Shown in pieces: positions 36,061-46,247 of a stretch of 64,000 nucleotides of DNA. Position numbers and translations under genes: made by a program. The notes under the pieces are model-generated. The model worked only from the letters and a program-made list of their open reading frames with translations, was not told the DNA's origin and did no database searches. Source of the DNA: Streptomyces sp. CBMA29 (GTDB taxonomy: Bacteria > Actinomycetota > Actinomycetes > Streptomycetales > Streptomycetaceae); the NCBI RefSeq assembly GCF_014596445.1, contig NZ_MECL01000096.1, positions 18,609-82,608 on the forward strand, given 5' to 3'. Each line of letters opens with the position of its first letter. Position 1 is the stretch's first letter.

Positions 36061-37337
36061 GCGGCCGACAGGCCACGGCGGACGTGGTGGTCATCGGCGC
36101 GGGTGTGCTCGGCGCGGCGACGGCGTACGAACTGGCCCGGCGTGGCCTGCGGACCGCGGTGGTCGAGCGGGGGGCGCCGGGCCGCGAGGGCTCCGGCACC
36201 ACCGCGGGCAATCTGCACGTACAGGCCGTGCACACCCGGCGTCCTGGCCAGGCCGTACCTCTGGACAGCCGGCGTTTCCTGCCGTTGCAGAAGGCGGCGA
36301 GCGAGCGGTGGTCGGATCTTGAGGCAGACCTTGAGGCCGATCTTGAGGTCCGCCGCGCAGGTGGCTTCACCGTCGCCGAGACCGAGGGCCAGGTCGCCGA
36401 GCTGAAGGCCAAATCCGCCTGGGAGGCGGCCGAGGGCATCCCCAGCGAGTTGCTGTACGGTCCCGCAGCTCACACGGCGCTCCCGGCACTCGGCCCGACC
36501 GTACGAGCCGTGAACTGGTGTCCGCTCGACGGGTACGCCAACCCGCTCCTGGCGACCAGGGCGTATCTCGCCGCGGCGGGTCGGCTCGGGGCGCGGCTGC
36601 TGCCGTTCAGCCCGGTCACGGCACTGGCCCGGCACGGCTCGGGGTGGCGCACCACGATACCCGGCGGAACGCTCGACAGCGCCGCGGTGATCGATGTCGC
36701 GGGCCCGTGGCTCGACGCGGTCGCCGCGCTGGCCGGGGTGCGGCTGCGGATGACGCCGGTCGCGATCCAGATGCACGCCACCGTGCGCGCGCCGGTCGTA
36801 CTGCGGCATTTGGTGCAGCACATCGGCGAGGGCCTTTCGGTCAAGCAGGTCACGGCGGGCAATGTGCTGATCGGCGGCGGCTGGCCGGCCGGCGGTCTGG
36901 ACCTGGCAGGACGCAGTCGGACCTCGACGCACAGCCTCGCGGGGAACGTGGCCCAGGCGGTTCGGGTGCTGCCCTCGCTGGCAAGGCTGCGGCTGCTGCG
37001 GATGTGGGCGGGGCCGCTGGCCGCCACGCCCGACGAGATGCCGCTGATCGGTGAAGTGCCGGGGGAACGCGGGCTGTACGTCGCGGGAGGCACGTACGCC
37101 TTCACCTTCGCTCCGCTGTGGGGGGAGACCCTTGCCGCGCTCGTGGCGGGCGAGCGACCACCGGTCGCCGTCGCGGATCTGGGACCGCACCGGCTGATGC
37201 GACCCGAGCCGCCCCGCCCTGATCCGCCCCGACCTGATCCGGCCCGACCCGAGCAGCCCCGATCGGACCGACCCGACCGACCCGACACGCCAGGACCCGC
37301 CCCGCGGGAACCGGTTGATGACACCAGCGGCCGATGA
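36057..37337 (+). CDS. FAD-dependent beta subunit (D-amino/imino-acid dehydrogenase type)
   Basis: This 426-residue DAO-family flavoprotein resembles HcnC and sarcosine-oxidase-beta-type subunits. Its FAD-binding start is DVVVIGAGVLGAATAYELAR, with GSGTTAGNLHVQ at the usual flavin-linked loop. AGPLAATPDEMPLIG and GLYVAGGTYAFTFAPLWGE occur near the end. It should oxidise a C-N bond of an amino or imino acid and feed electrons to the two Fe-S subunits. Two oddities: a 12-base unit tandemly repeated three times (DLEADLEADLE, from 36315), and a Pro/Arg/Asp-rich C-terminal tail of about 45 residues beyond the family's normal end. Confidence 0.9.
   Translation: MSGRQATADVVVIGAGVLGAATAYELARRGLRTAVVERGAPGREGSGTTAGNLHVQAVHTRRPGQAVPLDSRRFLPLQKAASERWSDLEADLEADLEVRRAGGFTVAETEGQVAELKAKSAWEAAEGIPSELLYGPAAHTALPALGPTVRAVNWCPLDGYANPLLATRAYLAAAGRLGARLLPFSPVTALARHGSGWRTTIPGGTLDSAAVIDVAGPWLDAVAALAGVRLRMTPVAIQMHATVRAPVVLRHLVQHIGEGLSVKQVTAGNVLIGGGWPAGGLDLAGRSRTSTHSLAGNVAQAVRVLPSLARLRLLRMWAGPLAATPDEMPLIGEVPGERGLYVAGGTYAFTFAPLWGETLAALVAGERPPVAVADLGPHRLMRPEPPRPDPPRPDPARPEQPRSDRPDRPDTPGPAPREPVDDTSGR
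36315..36350. repeat. Triple 12-base tandem repeat
   Basis: GATCTTGAGGCA, GACCTTGAGGCC and GATCTTGAGGTC lie end to end and encode DLEADLEADLEV inside the beta subunit gene. Confidence 0.8.
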
Positions 37338-38647
37338 GACAAGAGGAGAAGCGGTTGCCTACCCCGCCCGAACCCCGAAAGAGCACCACCTCGCTGTGGC
37401 TGACCGGCGGTCATGTCGTGGATGTCCGCGACGGCCGGGTCCGCCGTGACCTCAACGTGGAGATCAGCGCGGGACGGATCGTCCGGATCACCCCGGACGC
37501 ACCGCCCGCGGACGCCGCGCGCATACCGCTCGGCGGACGCTACGTACTGCCGGGGCTGATCTCCGTGCACACCCATCTGTCGGTGGTGTACCCGTTCACG
37601 GACACCGACGAGGCGGAGAGTCCCGGCATCACCGCCCTGCGCGCCCTCGGGAGGGCGCAGGACGCGCTGCGGGCCGGGGTCACCACCATCCGGAGCGTGC
37701 ACGAACAGAATCGCGCGGACCTGCTGATCCGTACCGCCGCCGACGAGGGCTGGGTGTCCGTGCCGCGCATCCTCGGTGCGGGCCGGGCCCTCTCCACCAC
37801 CGGGGGCCACGGGCACGGCATGGCATGCGTGCCCGCCGACGGCTACGACGGCTTCCTGCACGCGGCCCGCACCGAACTGGCGGCGGGCGCCGACCACATC
37901 AAGGTCTTCATCACCGGCGGAATAGCCCGCAAGGGCGAGTCCTTCTCCGGTGCGGAGATGACGCTCGACGAGATGCGCGCGGTGGTGCGGGCCACCGAGG
38001 AGAAGGGTTCGTACGTCGTGGCCCACGCGGGCGCCGCGGGCGCCATTCGGCAGGCGCTCGAAGCGGGGGTGCGGTCCTTCGAGCACGCCTACGCCCTGGA
38101 CGGGCAAACGGTCGCGGAGATGGCGCGTCGGCAGGTCTTCCTCACTCCCACGCTGTGCGTGACCCGGTGTCCCGAGTGGATGGCCGAGCACCGCTTCACC
38201 CCGTGGCAGGTGGAGCGGGCGATGGAGATCGGTCCGGCACACCTGGACAGCATCCGGCTGGCGGTGCGCGACGGACTCGGTGGCCAGGACCGGCCCGGTA
38301 TCACCTTCGTGGCGGGGACCGACTATCCGCCGGGCGAGCCGATCGAGGACACCGTGGTCGCGGTCCGCGAGATGGAGTTCCTGACCGACGCCGGGCTGCC
38401 GCCGCAGGCGGCGCTGCGGGCCGGGACCATCGACGCGGCCCGGCTGTTGAGGCTGGAGGACCGGATCGGCGCCGTCGAGGAGGGCTATCTCGCGGACCTG
38501 ATCGTCACCGACCGCGATCCCACCTCCGAGATGTCGGCGCTGCGCGGCATTCGGGTCGTCCTCCAGGGCGGGCGGGTCGTCCGGGACGACCTGACCGCGC
38601 CGGACCCGGCCGACCGGCCGCTCACCTCCGCCGGAGCCGCGGCATGA
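37334..38647 (+). CDS. Metal-dependent amidohydrolase (imidazolonepropionase/prolidase-like)
   Basis: This 437-residue amidohydrolase-superfamily enzyme has a full binuclear site: His79 and His81 in HTHLS, Lys190 in HIKVFITGG, His231 in VVAHAG, His251 in FEHAYAL and Asp330 in AGTDYPPG. TTGGHGHGMA resembles the group that cleaves Xaa-Pro or Xaa-Arg dipeptides and cyclic imidates. The ATG at 37334 overlaps the upstream stop. A TTG at 37355 with GAGGAG before it is a plausible alternative start, seven residues shorter. Together with the two hydantoinase systems it makes the third amide-bond hydrolase of this operon. Confidence 0.9.
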   Translation: MRQEEKRLPTPPEPRKSTTSLWLTGGHVVDVRDGRVRRDLNVEISAGRIVRITPDAPPADAARIPLGGRYVLPGLISVHTHLSVVYPFTDTDEAESPGITALRALGRAQDALRAGVTTIRSVHEQNRADLLIRTAADEGWVSVPRILGAGRALSTTGGHGHGMACVPADGYDGFLHAARTELAAGADHIKVFITGGIARKGESFSGAEMTLDEMRAVVRATEEKGSYVVAHAGAAGAIRQALEAGVRSFEHAYALDGQTVAEMARRQVFLTPTLCVTRCPEWMAEHRFTPWQVERAMEIGPAHLDSIRLAVRDGLGGQDRPGITFVAGTDYPPGEPIEDTVVAVREMEFLTDAGLPPQAALRAGTIDAARLLRLEDRIGAVEEGYLADLIVTDRDPTSEMSALRGIRVVLQGGRVVRDDLTAPDPADRPLTSAGAAA

Positions 38648-40722
38648 ACGGCCGGCCGGCCGGTACACGCGGTCTACGGCTCGCGGTCGACATCGGCGGC
38701 ACCTTCGTCGACGCCATCGCGTACGACGAGTCGACCGGCGAACTGAGCCTGCACAAAGCACCGACCACACCGGCGGCGCCCGCCGAGGGCGTGGCGGACG
38801 CGGTCGGCGGGCTCGTCCCCGACCTGGCCGGCGTCTCGGTCTTCGCCCACGGCACGACGCTCGGCCTCAACGCGATCCTGCAACGCCGCGGCGCGGACGT
38901 CGGGATCATCACCAACGAGGGGTTCAGGGACCTGTTCGAGATCGCCCGCGCGGCCATCCCGACGCCGTACATGTACCACTTCTCGTACGCCCCCCCGGCG
39001 CCGCTGGTGCCGCGCCGCCACCGCGTCGGGGTACCGGGCCGTACGGACGCCACCGGGGCCGTCGTCCGCGACCTGGACGAGGACGCCGTCCGCGAGGCGG
39101 GCCGACTGCTGGTCGAGGAGGCCGGGCTGACCTCGCTCGCGGTCTGCTACCTGCACTCGTACGCCAATCCCGAGCACGAGCGCCGTACCGCCGAGATCCT
39201 GCGGGCCGCGTACCCGCACGTGTCCGTGTCGGTGTCCAGCGACATCACCCGCGAGTACCGGGAGTACGAGCGGACCAGCACGGTGACGCTCGACGCGTAC
39301 ATCCGGCCGGTGCTCGACGACTACATCGGCGCCCTGGAGACCAGGCTGGCCGCGGCGGGTCTGTCGAGGCCGCTGCACATCATGCGCTCGGGCGGCGGCG
39401 CCATGACGGCCGAACTCGCCCGCCGGGCACCGCTGATGACCGTGCTGTCGGGTCCCGCAGGCGGGGTGATCGGCGCGTCGTACGTGGCGCGCGAGATGGG
39501 CTGGCCGCGGGTGCTCTCCTTCGACGTCGGCGGCACCAGCGTGGACGCCTGCGTGATCGAGGACGGCGCGCCGGGCGAGGTCCACGAGGCGTCCATCGAC
39601 GGCTTCCCGCTGCTCATCCCGATCTACGACATCCGCACCGTCGGCGCGGGCGGCGGCTCCATCGCCTGGATGGACGAGGGCCTGCTCAAGGTCGGCCCGC
39701 ACAGCGCGGGCGCGGTGCCGGGCCCGGTCGCGTACGGCACCGGCGGCACGGAACCCACCGTGACCGACGCGGCGTTCACCCTCGGCTACCTCGACGCGGA
39801 CGCGTTCCTCGGCGGCGAGATGACGGTGGACGCCGACGCGGCGCGCGACGCGGTGCTCTCCCGGATCGGCGTCCCGCTCGACATGGACGCCGAGTCGGCG
39901 GCGGCCGGTGTGCTGCGCGTCCTGCTCGCCCGCACGGTCGGCGCACTGCGCGAGATCACCGTTGAACGCGGCCTGGACCCGCGGGAGTTCTCGCTGCTGG
40001 CGTTCGGCGGGGCGGGGCCGCTGCTCGGTCCGATGCTGGCCAGGGAAATGGGCATCGCCACCACCGTCGTCCCCCAAGTACCCGCGGTGTTCTCCGCGTT
40101 CGGCATGCTGATGACCGACCTCCAGCACGAGTTCTCCGCGACCGTGCTGAGCCCGCTCACCGACGAGGCGCTGGCCGGACTCCGGCCGCTGGTCGCCGAC
40201 TTCGTGGCCGAGGGCAACAGTGCGCTGGCCGGTCAGGGCGTCCAGGAGCAGGACCGGGAATTCGTCCGGGTGCTGGACGTCCGCTACCGAGGCCAGGAGC
40301 ACACGCTGGCCCTCGAACTCGGGCCCGACGACGGTGCCGAGCAGGTGCTGCACCGGTTCAACGAACTGCACCGGGCACGGCACGGGCACGCGATGCCCGA
40401 GCCCGCGCAGATCCTCACCTTGCGGGTGCGGGCCGTCGGCCGACTGCCCAAGCCGTCGCTGCGGCCGGTCGCCGAGGCGAGCGGCCCGGCGGAACCGGCG
40501 GGCAAGCGGCGCGCCTACGACGTGTCGGCCGGAGCCCCGGCGGACTTCCCGGTCTATCTGCGCGCCGAACTGCGGGCGGGCCACGCCTTCGCCGGTCCGG
40601 CGATCGTCGAGGAGGGCACGTCCACCACAGTCCTCTTCGGCGACCAGCGGCTGAGCGTCGACCACTTCGGCCAGTTGCTGATCACCAGCGCGCCCACGTC
40701 CGACCGCGAGGAGGAACGATGA
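38644..40722 (+). CDS. hyuA: Hydantoinase/oxoprolinase A subunit
   Basis: This 692-residue protein has the ATP-binding start VDIGGTFVDAIAYDE and a second phosphate loop FDVGGTSVDACVI. HGTTLGLNAILQRRG and LSGPAGGVIGA are hallmarks of HyuA. With HyuB it opens five-membered cyclic amides (5-oxoproline, N-methylhydantoin, hydantoins) using ATP. ATG at 38644 and the stop both overlap neighbours by 4 bases. The separate A and B genes are the bacterial form; fused eukaryotic 5-oxoprolinase is one chain. The precise lactam cannot be read from sequence. Confidence 0.93.
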   Translation: MNGRPAGTRGLRLAVDIGGTFVDAIAYDESTGELSLHKAPTTPAAPAEGVADAVGGLVPDLAGVSVFAHGTTLGLNAILQRRGADVGIITNEGFRDLFEIARAAIPTPYMYHFSYAPPAPLVPRRHRVGVPGRTDATGAVVRDLDEDAVREAGRLLVEEAGLTSLAVCYLHSYANPEHERRTAEILRAAYPHVSVSVSSDITREYREYERTSTVTLDAYIRPVLDDYIGALETRLAAAGLSRPLHIMRSGGGAMTAELARRAPLMTVLSGPAGGVIGASYVAREMGWPRVLSFDVGGTSVDACVIEDGAPGEVHEASIDGFPLLIPIYDIRTVGAGGGSIAWMDEGLLKVGPHSAGAVPGPVAYGTGGTEPTVTDAAFTLGYLDADAFLGGEMTVDADAARDAVLSRIGVPLDMDAESAAAGVLRVLLARTVGALREITVERGLDPREFSLLAFGGAGPLLGPMLAREMGIATTVVPQVPAVFSAFGMLMTDLQHEFSATVLSPLTDEALAGLRPLVADFVAEGNSALAGQGVQEQDREFVRVLDVRYRGQEHTLALELGPDDGAEQVLHRFNELHRARHGHAMPEPAQILTLRVRAVGRLPKPSLRPVAEASGPAEPAGKRRAYDVSAGAPADFPVYLRAELRAGHAFAGPAIVEEGTSTTVLFGDQRLSVDHFGQLLITSAPTSDREEER

Positions 40723-42506
40723 CCGCCCCCGTACCGCTCACACCCACACCCACACCCGCACCCACGGCCGCCGCGCCCACGCCGGAACCGCCCCTGGACG
40801 GCGCGACCGTCGAAGTGATCCGCAACTACGTCGGCTCGGTCGCCGAACAGATGCGCCGCACACTGGTGCGCGCGGCCTTCAACCCGGTCATCTACGACGT
40901 GCTCGACTTCGGCATCTCGCTCTACGACGCCGACCTCACACTGATCGCCGAGTCGGCGGGCATCACCCACTTCCTCGGCGCCAACGACCACGCCATCGCC
41001 AAGGGCACCGAGTACGTCGGCGTCGACACCATGGCCGAGGGCGACGTCTACCTGCTCAACTACCCGTACTGGAGCGGGGCGCACGCCTACGACGCGATGC
41101 TGTTCGCGCCCGTCTTCCGGACCGGACACGAGCGGCCCGCCGCGTATCTCGCAGTGCGGGCGCACTGGATGGACCTGGGCGCCAAGGACCCCGGATACGT
41201 CCTGGACTCCACCGACATGCACCAGGAAGGGCTGATCTTCCCCGGCACCAAGATCGTGTCGCGGGGCGAGATCGTCCGCGACATCGTGGAACTCGTCCGC
41301 TTCAACTCCCGGCTGCCCGACCTGACGATCGGCGACTTCCACGCCCAACTGGCGGCGCTGCGAACGGGCGAGACCCGGCTGAAGCAGGTCTGGGAGAAAT
41401 TCGGCGCCCCGGTGGTCGAACGGGCCATGCGGCAGGTGATCGAACACGGCGAGCGGATCGCCCGCCGGGCCGTGGCCGCGCTGCCCGACGGCACCTGGAC
41501 CGCCCTCGACTACTGCGACGACGACAACATCACCGACGACCTGATCCCCATGCGGGTCACCGTGACCATCGCGGGCGACACGATGACCGCCGACTTCACC
41601 GGCTCCTCCCCCGCGGTGGCGGGCCCGGTGAACCTGCCGATCGGGGCCACCATGGGCATAGCGAAGGCCATCTTCAAGGCGCTCACCACACCGTACGAGC
41701 CCAGCAACGGCGGCCACTTCCGTCCGCTGACGGTGAAAGCGGAACCGGGAAGCCTCTTCCACGCCGAGTACCCCTCCCCGACCTTCACCCAGTGGAGCGC
41801 GATCGTCGCGTTCGAACTGATCCACAAGGCACTGGCGCAGGTCATCGAGAGCATTCCGGCATCCTCCGGCGGCGACGAACCGGGGTTCATGGCCGTGGGC
41901 TACGACCCGCGGGCCGGCTCGGACTTCGTGATCAGCAACAACGAGGGCATCGGCTGGGGCGCGACACGGGAGCACGACGGCGGCAACGCCCAGCAGCACC
42001 CGTCCCAGACCACGGTCCGCAACACCCCGGTGGAGGTGCTGGAGCACAAGGCCCCGCTCTTCCACGAGCGTCTTGAGCTGATCACCGACTCCGGCGGCGC
42101 GGGCCGGCACCGCGGCGGCGTCGGCGTGCTGCGCGAGGTCAGGTACCTGGCGCAGGCCGAGGTGCTGTCGATGAAGAAGAAGACCAAGACCCGGCCCTGG
42201 GCGATGCACGGCGGCCTGGAGCCGGCGCCCAGCGGCATGGTGATCCGTCCCGGCACCGACCGCGAACTGCATGTCGGCATGTACCGCACGACGCTCGCCG
42301 AGGGCGAGAGGTTCGTCAACCACACGGCGGGCGGCGGGGGTTACGGCGACCCGCTGGACCGCGAACCGAGCGCCGTCGTCGCCGACGTCCTCGACCAGTA
42401 CATCTCAGCGGAGGCCGCCGAGACCACGTACGGCGTGGTCGCGCGTCCCGACGGCAGTTGGCAACCCACCCCACAACGGCAGGCCCGGTCCACCGCGCCC
42501 CGGTGA
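40719..42506 (+). CDS. hyuB: Hydantoinase/oxoprolinase B subunit
   Basis: This 595-residue HyuB subunit has VRAAFNPVIYDVLDFGISLYD and EGDVYLLNYPYWSGAHAYDA near the start and HTAGGGGYGDPLDREP at the C-terminus, all typical. The N-terminal 26 residues are a Pro/Thr/Ala-rich extension (PTPTPAPTAAAPTPEPP) not needed by the family. It directly follows hyuA, with a 4-base overlap, and together they form the ATP-dependent cyclic-amide hydrolase. A 25-base gap separates it from the importer genes. Confidence 0.93.
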   Translation: MTAPVPLTPTPTPAPTAAAPTPEPPLDGATVEVIRNYVGSVAEQMRRTLVRAAFNPVIYDVLDFGISLYDADLTLIAESAGITHFLGANDHAIAKGTEYVGVDTMAEGDVYLLNYPYWSGAHAYDAMLFAPVFRTGHERPAAYLAVRAHWMDLGAKDPGYVLDSTDMHQEGLIFPGTKIVSRGEIVRDIVELVRFNSRLPDLTIGDFHAQLAALRTGETRLKQVWEKFGAPVVERAMRQVIEHGERIARRAVAALPDGTWTALDYCDDDNITDDLIPMRVTVTIAGDTMTADFTGSSPAVAGPVNLPIGATMGIAKAIFKALTTPYEPSNGGHFRPLTVKAEPGSLFHAEYPSPTFTQWSAIVAFELIHKALAQVIESIPASSGGDEPGFMAVGYDPRAGSDFVISNNEGIGWGATREHDGGNAQQHPSQTTVRNTPVEVLEHKAPLFHERLELITDSGGAGRHRGGVGVLREVRYLAQAEVLSMKKKTKTRPWAMHGGLEPAPSGMVIRPGTDRELHVGMYRTTLAEGERFVNHTAGGGGYGDPLDREPSAVVADVLDQYISAEAAETTYGVVARPDGSWQPTPQRQARSTAPR

Positions 42507-42531
42507 CGGACCCGACGAAAGGCAGCTCACG

Positions 42532-44187
42532 ATGCAACGCGACCGGACCATCGACTCCAGAATCCGGCGGGCCGCACGCGGCCCGCTCACCGGCCGAGCC
42601 CCGCTCACCCGCCCCGCACCGCTCACCCGCCGTGCCCTGCCTGCCTGTGCGCTCGCACTCGGCGCCGCACTCGTCCTGTCCTCGTGCTCCGCCTCCGGAA
42701 CCGACGGCGCCGACGGCTCGGCGCGGTCCAAGAGCCTGATCATCGCCGAGAACGAACCGCCCGCCACTTTCGACCCGGTCCAGGCCGACAACTCCACGGT
42801 CGACGAGGTCGTGCGTCCCGCCTACGACACGCTGCTGAAGTACGACTCCGGGAAGCTCACCGGAGGTCTCGCCAGCGCCTGGAAGACCGACGCGAAGGGC
42901 ACCACGATCACCGTGACCCTCCGCTCCGGCGCCACCTTCCACGACGGCAAGGCCGTGACCGCCGACGACGTCAAGTACACGCTGGACCGGATCAAGAAGA
43001 TCAACATCGGCGTGGCCTCCCTCATCACGCCGTACGAGAGCACCACCGTCACCGACCCGACCCACCTGACGATCACCCTGAGCAAGTCCTACGCGCCCTT
43101 CCTGGCCGCGCTGTCCCGCGTCTACATCGTCAACTCCGCGCTGGTGGAGGCCCATCTGGGGTCCGACCAGGGACAGAAGTGGCTCGCCACCAACGACGCC
43201 GGTTCCGGCCCGTACAAGCTGGACGGCTACACGCCCAACCAGCAGGCGACCTTCAGCCAGTACCCGAAGTACTGGGGCGGCTTCGACGGCCAGGCCACCA
43301 GCGTGGTCTTCAAATACATGAGCGACGTGGCCACCGAGCGCAGTTCGCTGCTCAACAACGACGTCGACCTGGCGATGGACATCGACCCGAACGACTGGTC
43401 GTCCTTCGCTTCCAACCCCGACTACGTCGTGGACAAGGCCGACACGAACGTGGTGCTCTACGTGTTCTTCAAGATGAAGGGCGCCCAGACCGAGAACAAG
43501 TACCTGCGTGAGGCGATCAGTTACGCCTACGACTATCAGCAGCACAGCGCCAACATCCTCAAGGGCGCGGGCAAACCGGTCGAGGGAGTGCTGCCCAGCG
43601 GCATGCAGTGCTACGCCGCGGACTCCGCCCAGCCGACCCACGACCTGGCCAAGGCCAAGGCGCTGCTGGCCCAGTCCGGTCTGCGCAATGTGACGCTGAC
43701 GATGACCTACCTCAAGGCAACCGCCGAGATGGAGCAGGCGGCGACGCTGCTCCAGTCCGACCTCAAGCAGATCGGCGTCAACCTGAAGCTGCGGGCCATC
43801 ACCTACCCGCAGTTCGCGCAGGAGGCGTCGAGCAACGCCACCACACCGGACCTGGGAATGATCTACACCTTCCCTGCCTACCCGGACCCGGACGCCATCG
43901 TCTACCAGAACTTCGACTCGCGGTTCATCAACAAGGGGCAGAACTGGGGCGGCTACTCGAACCCGACGGTGGACGCCCTCGCCGAGCAGGCCCAGGGGGC
44001 CACCGACCCGGCCCAGCGCTGCTCGCTGTACCAGCAGGCGGAGAAGCTGATCACCGCCGACACCGCGACCGTCAACATGGCCAACTCGCAGTACGTGACG
44101 GTCTACAACAAGCGGCTCAAGGGCTACACCTACGACCCCTCGCACCACCAGACCGTCGACGTCTACCGGATCAAGACCACCGGCTGA
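42532..44187 (+). CDS. Oligopeptide/dipeptide-type ABC importer, substrate-binding lipoprotein
   Basis: This 551-residue family 5 binding protein has a long positively charged signal region with a repeated PLT-R motif (GPLTGRAPLTRPAPLTRRA). A lipobox follows, ending LSSCSASG (Cys52). The mature part starts SLIIAENEPPATFDPVQADN, and FHDGKAVTADDVKYTLDRI is a family hallmark. Members bind di- and oligopeptides, opines, nickel, glutathione or other small amides. The neighbouring hydrolases suggest a cyclic or N-substituted amino acid as ligand. ATG at 42532 follows GAAAGGCAG. Confidence 0.92.
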   Translation: MQRDRTIDSRIRRAARGPLTGRAPLTRPAPLTRRALPACALALGAALVLSSCSASGTDGADGSARSKSLIIAENEPPATFDPVQADNSTVDEVVRPAYDTLLKYDSGKLTGGLASAWKTDAKGTTITVTLRSGATFHDGKAVTADDVKYTLDRIKKINIGVASLITPYESTTVTDPTHLTITLSKSYAPFLAALSRVYIVNSALVEAHLGSDQGQKWLATNDAGSGPYKLDGYTPNQQATFSQYPKYWGGFDGQATSVVFKYMSDVATERSSLLNNDVDLAMDIDPNDWSSFASNPDYVVDKADTNVVLYVFFKMKGAQTENKYLREAISYAYDYQQHSANILKGAGKPVEGVLPSGMQCYAADSAQPTHDLAKAKALLAQSGLRNVTLTMTYLKATAEMEQAATLLQSDLKQIGVNLKLRAITYPQFAQEASSNATTPDLGMIYTFPAYPDPDAIVYQNFDSRFINKGQNWGGYSNPTVDALAEQAQGATDPAQRCSLYQQAEKLITADTATVNMANSQYVTVYNKRLKGYTYDPSHHQTVDVYRIKTTG

Positions 44188-44298
44188 CCCGGCGCCGCGG
44201 CCCCGCCCGTCCGAGTGTCCCCACCGGCGCACCGTCGCCGTCCTGACATGCGGGTCCGCGGCACCGACGAGACCGGCCACAGCCGGAAGGAGGCTCGC

Positions 44299-45360
44299 AT
44301 GGCACGATTCACACTGCAAAGGCTCGGGCTGATCGTCATCGTCCTGGTCGGCCTGGTGGTCGTCGCATTCCTGATGACGCACACCCTGCCCGGCGATCCG
44401 GCCCGCGCCGCCGCCGGGCGGAACGCGACGGCGGAGCAGGTGCTCGCGGTCCGGCACCGGCTCGGTCTCGACCAGCCGCTGACGGTCCAGTTCTGGAACT
44501 ACGTCAAGCAGTTGGCCCATGGCGACCTCGGCACGTCGGTCTTCACCCACCGCCCGGTGCTCAGTGACATCGGTACGGTGCTGCCGTCCTCGATCGAACT
44601 GGTGCTGGCCGCGATGGTCGTCAACGTCGCCGTCGCCCTGCCGCTCGGGGTGCTCGCCGCCTACCGCAGCGGGCGGTTCACCGACCTGGCGGCCCGGCTG
44701 GTCGCGCTGTTCGGCGGCGCGGTGCCCGCGTTCTGGCTGGGCCTGGTCCTGCAACTGGTCGTCGCCGACCGGCTGAAGTTGCTGCCGCTGTCCGGGCAGC
44801 TCGGCTTCGGCATATCGGTCCCGCGCCGTACCGGCATGACCAGCCTGGACGCCCTGCTCGCCGGTGACCTCCCGGCCTTCGGCGACGCCCTCCAGCACCT
44901 CGTCCTGCCCGCCCTGACACTGGCCGCCGGATTCGTGGCCGTGATCATGCGGACCGTACGGTCCAGCATGCTTACCGCGCTCAGGGCCGACTACATCACG
45001 CTCGCCCGGTCCACCGGCGCGAGCGAGTGGCGTGTGGTGATCCGGCACGGCCTGCGCAACGCGCTGCTGCCCACCAGCACGGTGCTCGGCATGCAGTTGG
45101 GCTGGATGCTCGGCGGCACCGTCCTTGTCGAGTCGACCTTCAACCGCACCGGGATCGGCGCCTACATGGTCACGGCGGTGCTGCAGAACGACCTCTACGC
45201 GGTCATCGGCGCGGTCCTGGTGATCGGAGTCGTCTTCGTCGTGGCCAACTTCCTCGTGGACTTCGCGCAGTTGTGGCTCAACCCGAGACTGCGGCAGCCC
45301 CGGCGCGGCGGTACGCGGCCATCCGATGCCGTACCAACGCCCACGGAGGCGGTCGCATGA
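44299..45360 (+). CDS. DppB-type ABC importer permease
   Basis: This 353-residue permease has six helices. The first covers LGLIVIVLVGLVVVAFLM, and the following HTLPGDPARAAAGRNATAEQV is typical of DppB/OppB. The coupling loop is ADYITLARSTGASEWRVVIR. AAGGAGG lies 6 bases before ATG 44299. It overlaps the second permease by 4 bases; 111 bases without a gene separate it from the binding-protein gene. Confidence 0.95.
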   Translation: MARFTLQRLGLIVIVLVGLVVVAFLMTHTLPGDPARAAAGRNATAEQVLAVRHRLGLDQPLTVQFWNYVKQLAHGDLGTSVFTHRPVLSDIGTVLPSSIELVLAAMVVNVAVALPLGVLAAYRSGRFTDLAARLVALFGGAVPAFWLGLVLQLVVADRLKLLPLSGQLGFGISVPRRTGMTSLDALLAGDLPAFGDALQHLVLPALTLAAGFVAVIMRTVRSSMLTALRADYITLARSTGASEWRVVIRHGLRNALLPTSTVLGMQLGWMLGGTVLVESTFNRTGIGAYMVTAVLQNDLYAVIGAVLVIGVVFVVANFLVDFAQLWLNPRLRQPRRGGTRPSDAVPTPTEAVA

Positions 45361-46247
45361 CGAATCCGACGAATCTCCTGGTCAAGCGCGGGCCCAGCGG
45401 CATCGAAGCGGTCGCCACCGGACGGCGGTCGCGTGGCCCGCTCGCCGAACGGATCGCGATCGGCGTCGCTCTGCTGACGGTGCTGCTCGCCGTCGTCGGG
45501 CCGTGGGTGGCGCCGCACGACCCCTATCTGGTGGACCTCTCGCAGGCCCTCAAGTCCCCCAGCGGGGCACACCCGTTCGGCACCGACGTGAACGGCCGCG
45601 ATGTGCTCAGCCGGGTGTTGACCGGAGCCCGCACCACGCTGCTTGCGACCTTCGTGGTGCTGGCCTGCGCCACCGTGGTCGGCGTCGTGGTCGGCACCAC
45701 GGCCGCGCTCGGCAACCGTGTCGTGGACGAGATCCTGATGCGGATCTGCGACATCGGCCTGTCGCTGCCCTCGATCGTGCTGGCACTCGGCCTGGCCGCC
45801 GCGCTCGGTCCGAGCCTGAACTCGGCGGTGATCGCGATGGCCGCCACCTGGTGGCCGGGGTACGCGCGGCTGGTGCGCACCGCGGTCCGTGAGGTGCGGG
45901 ACACCGAGTACGTGGAATCCGCCAGGAGCCTCGGCGTCGGACGGGCCCGGCTGGTGCTGCGGCACGTGCTGCCGAACGCGATGGACGTGATGTACGTGCA
46001 GGTGACCCTGGACGTGGCGGCGGTGATGCTGACCATCTCCGGCCTGTCCTTCATCGGCGTCGGGGCCCAGGTGCCCTCCGCCGAATGGGGGGCGATGATC
46101 GCCGGTGCCGCGAACAACGTGAGCAACGGATGGTGGGCGCTGGTCTTCCCGGGGCTGGCCATCGCCGTCACGGCCATCGCCTTCAACCTCGCGGGCGACT
46201 GGCTGCGTGTCCGCAACGACCCCTCTCTCAGCGTGGAGCGATCGTGA
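45357..46247 (+). CDS. DppC-type ABC importer permease
   Basis: This 296-residue permease shows the DppC pattern: a first helix LLTVLLAVVGPWVAPHDPY followed by HPFGTDVNGRDVLSRVLTGA, and the coupling loop DTEYVESARSLGVGRARLVL. It overlaps genes on both sides by 4 bases (GTGA into the next ATPase), so the transporter subunits are made in step. Confidence 0.95.
   Translation: MTNPTNLLVKRGPSGIEAVATGRRSRGPLAERIAIGVALLTVLLAVVGPWVAPHDPYLVDLSQALKSPSGAHPFGTDVNGRDVLSRVLTGARTTLLATFVVLACATVVGVVVGTTAALGNRVVDEILMRICDIGLSLPSIVLALGLAAALGPSLNSAVIAMAATWWPGYARLVRTAVREVRDTEYVESARSLGVGRARLVLRHVLPNAMDVMYVQVTLDVAAVMLTISGLSFIGVGAQVPSAEWGAMIAGAANNVSNGWWALVFPGLAIAVTAIAFNLAGDWLRVRNDPSLSVERS

Noticed and set aside
33135..37337. 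Assignment of the aldolase plus three-subunit dehydrogenase to hydroxyproline catabolism
   Set aside because: No hydroxyproline epimerase or ketoglutarate-semialdehyde dehydrogenase gene is present, and the operon is full of cyclic-amide hydrolases instead.
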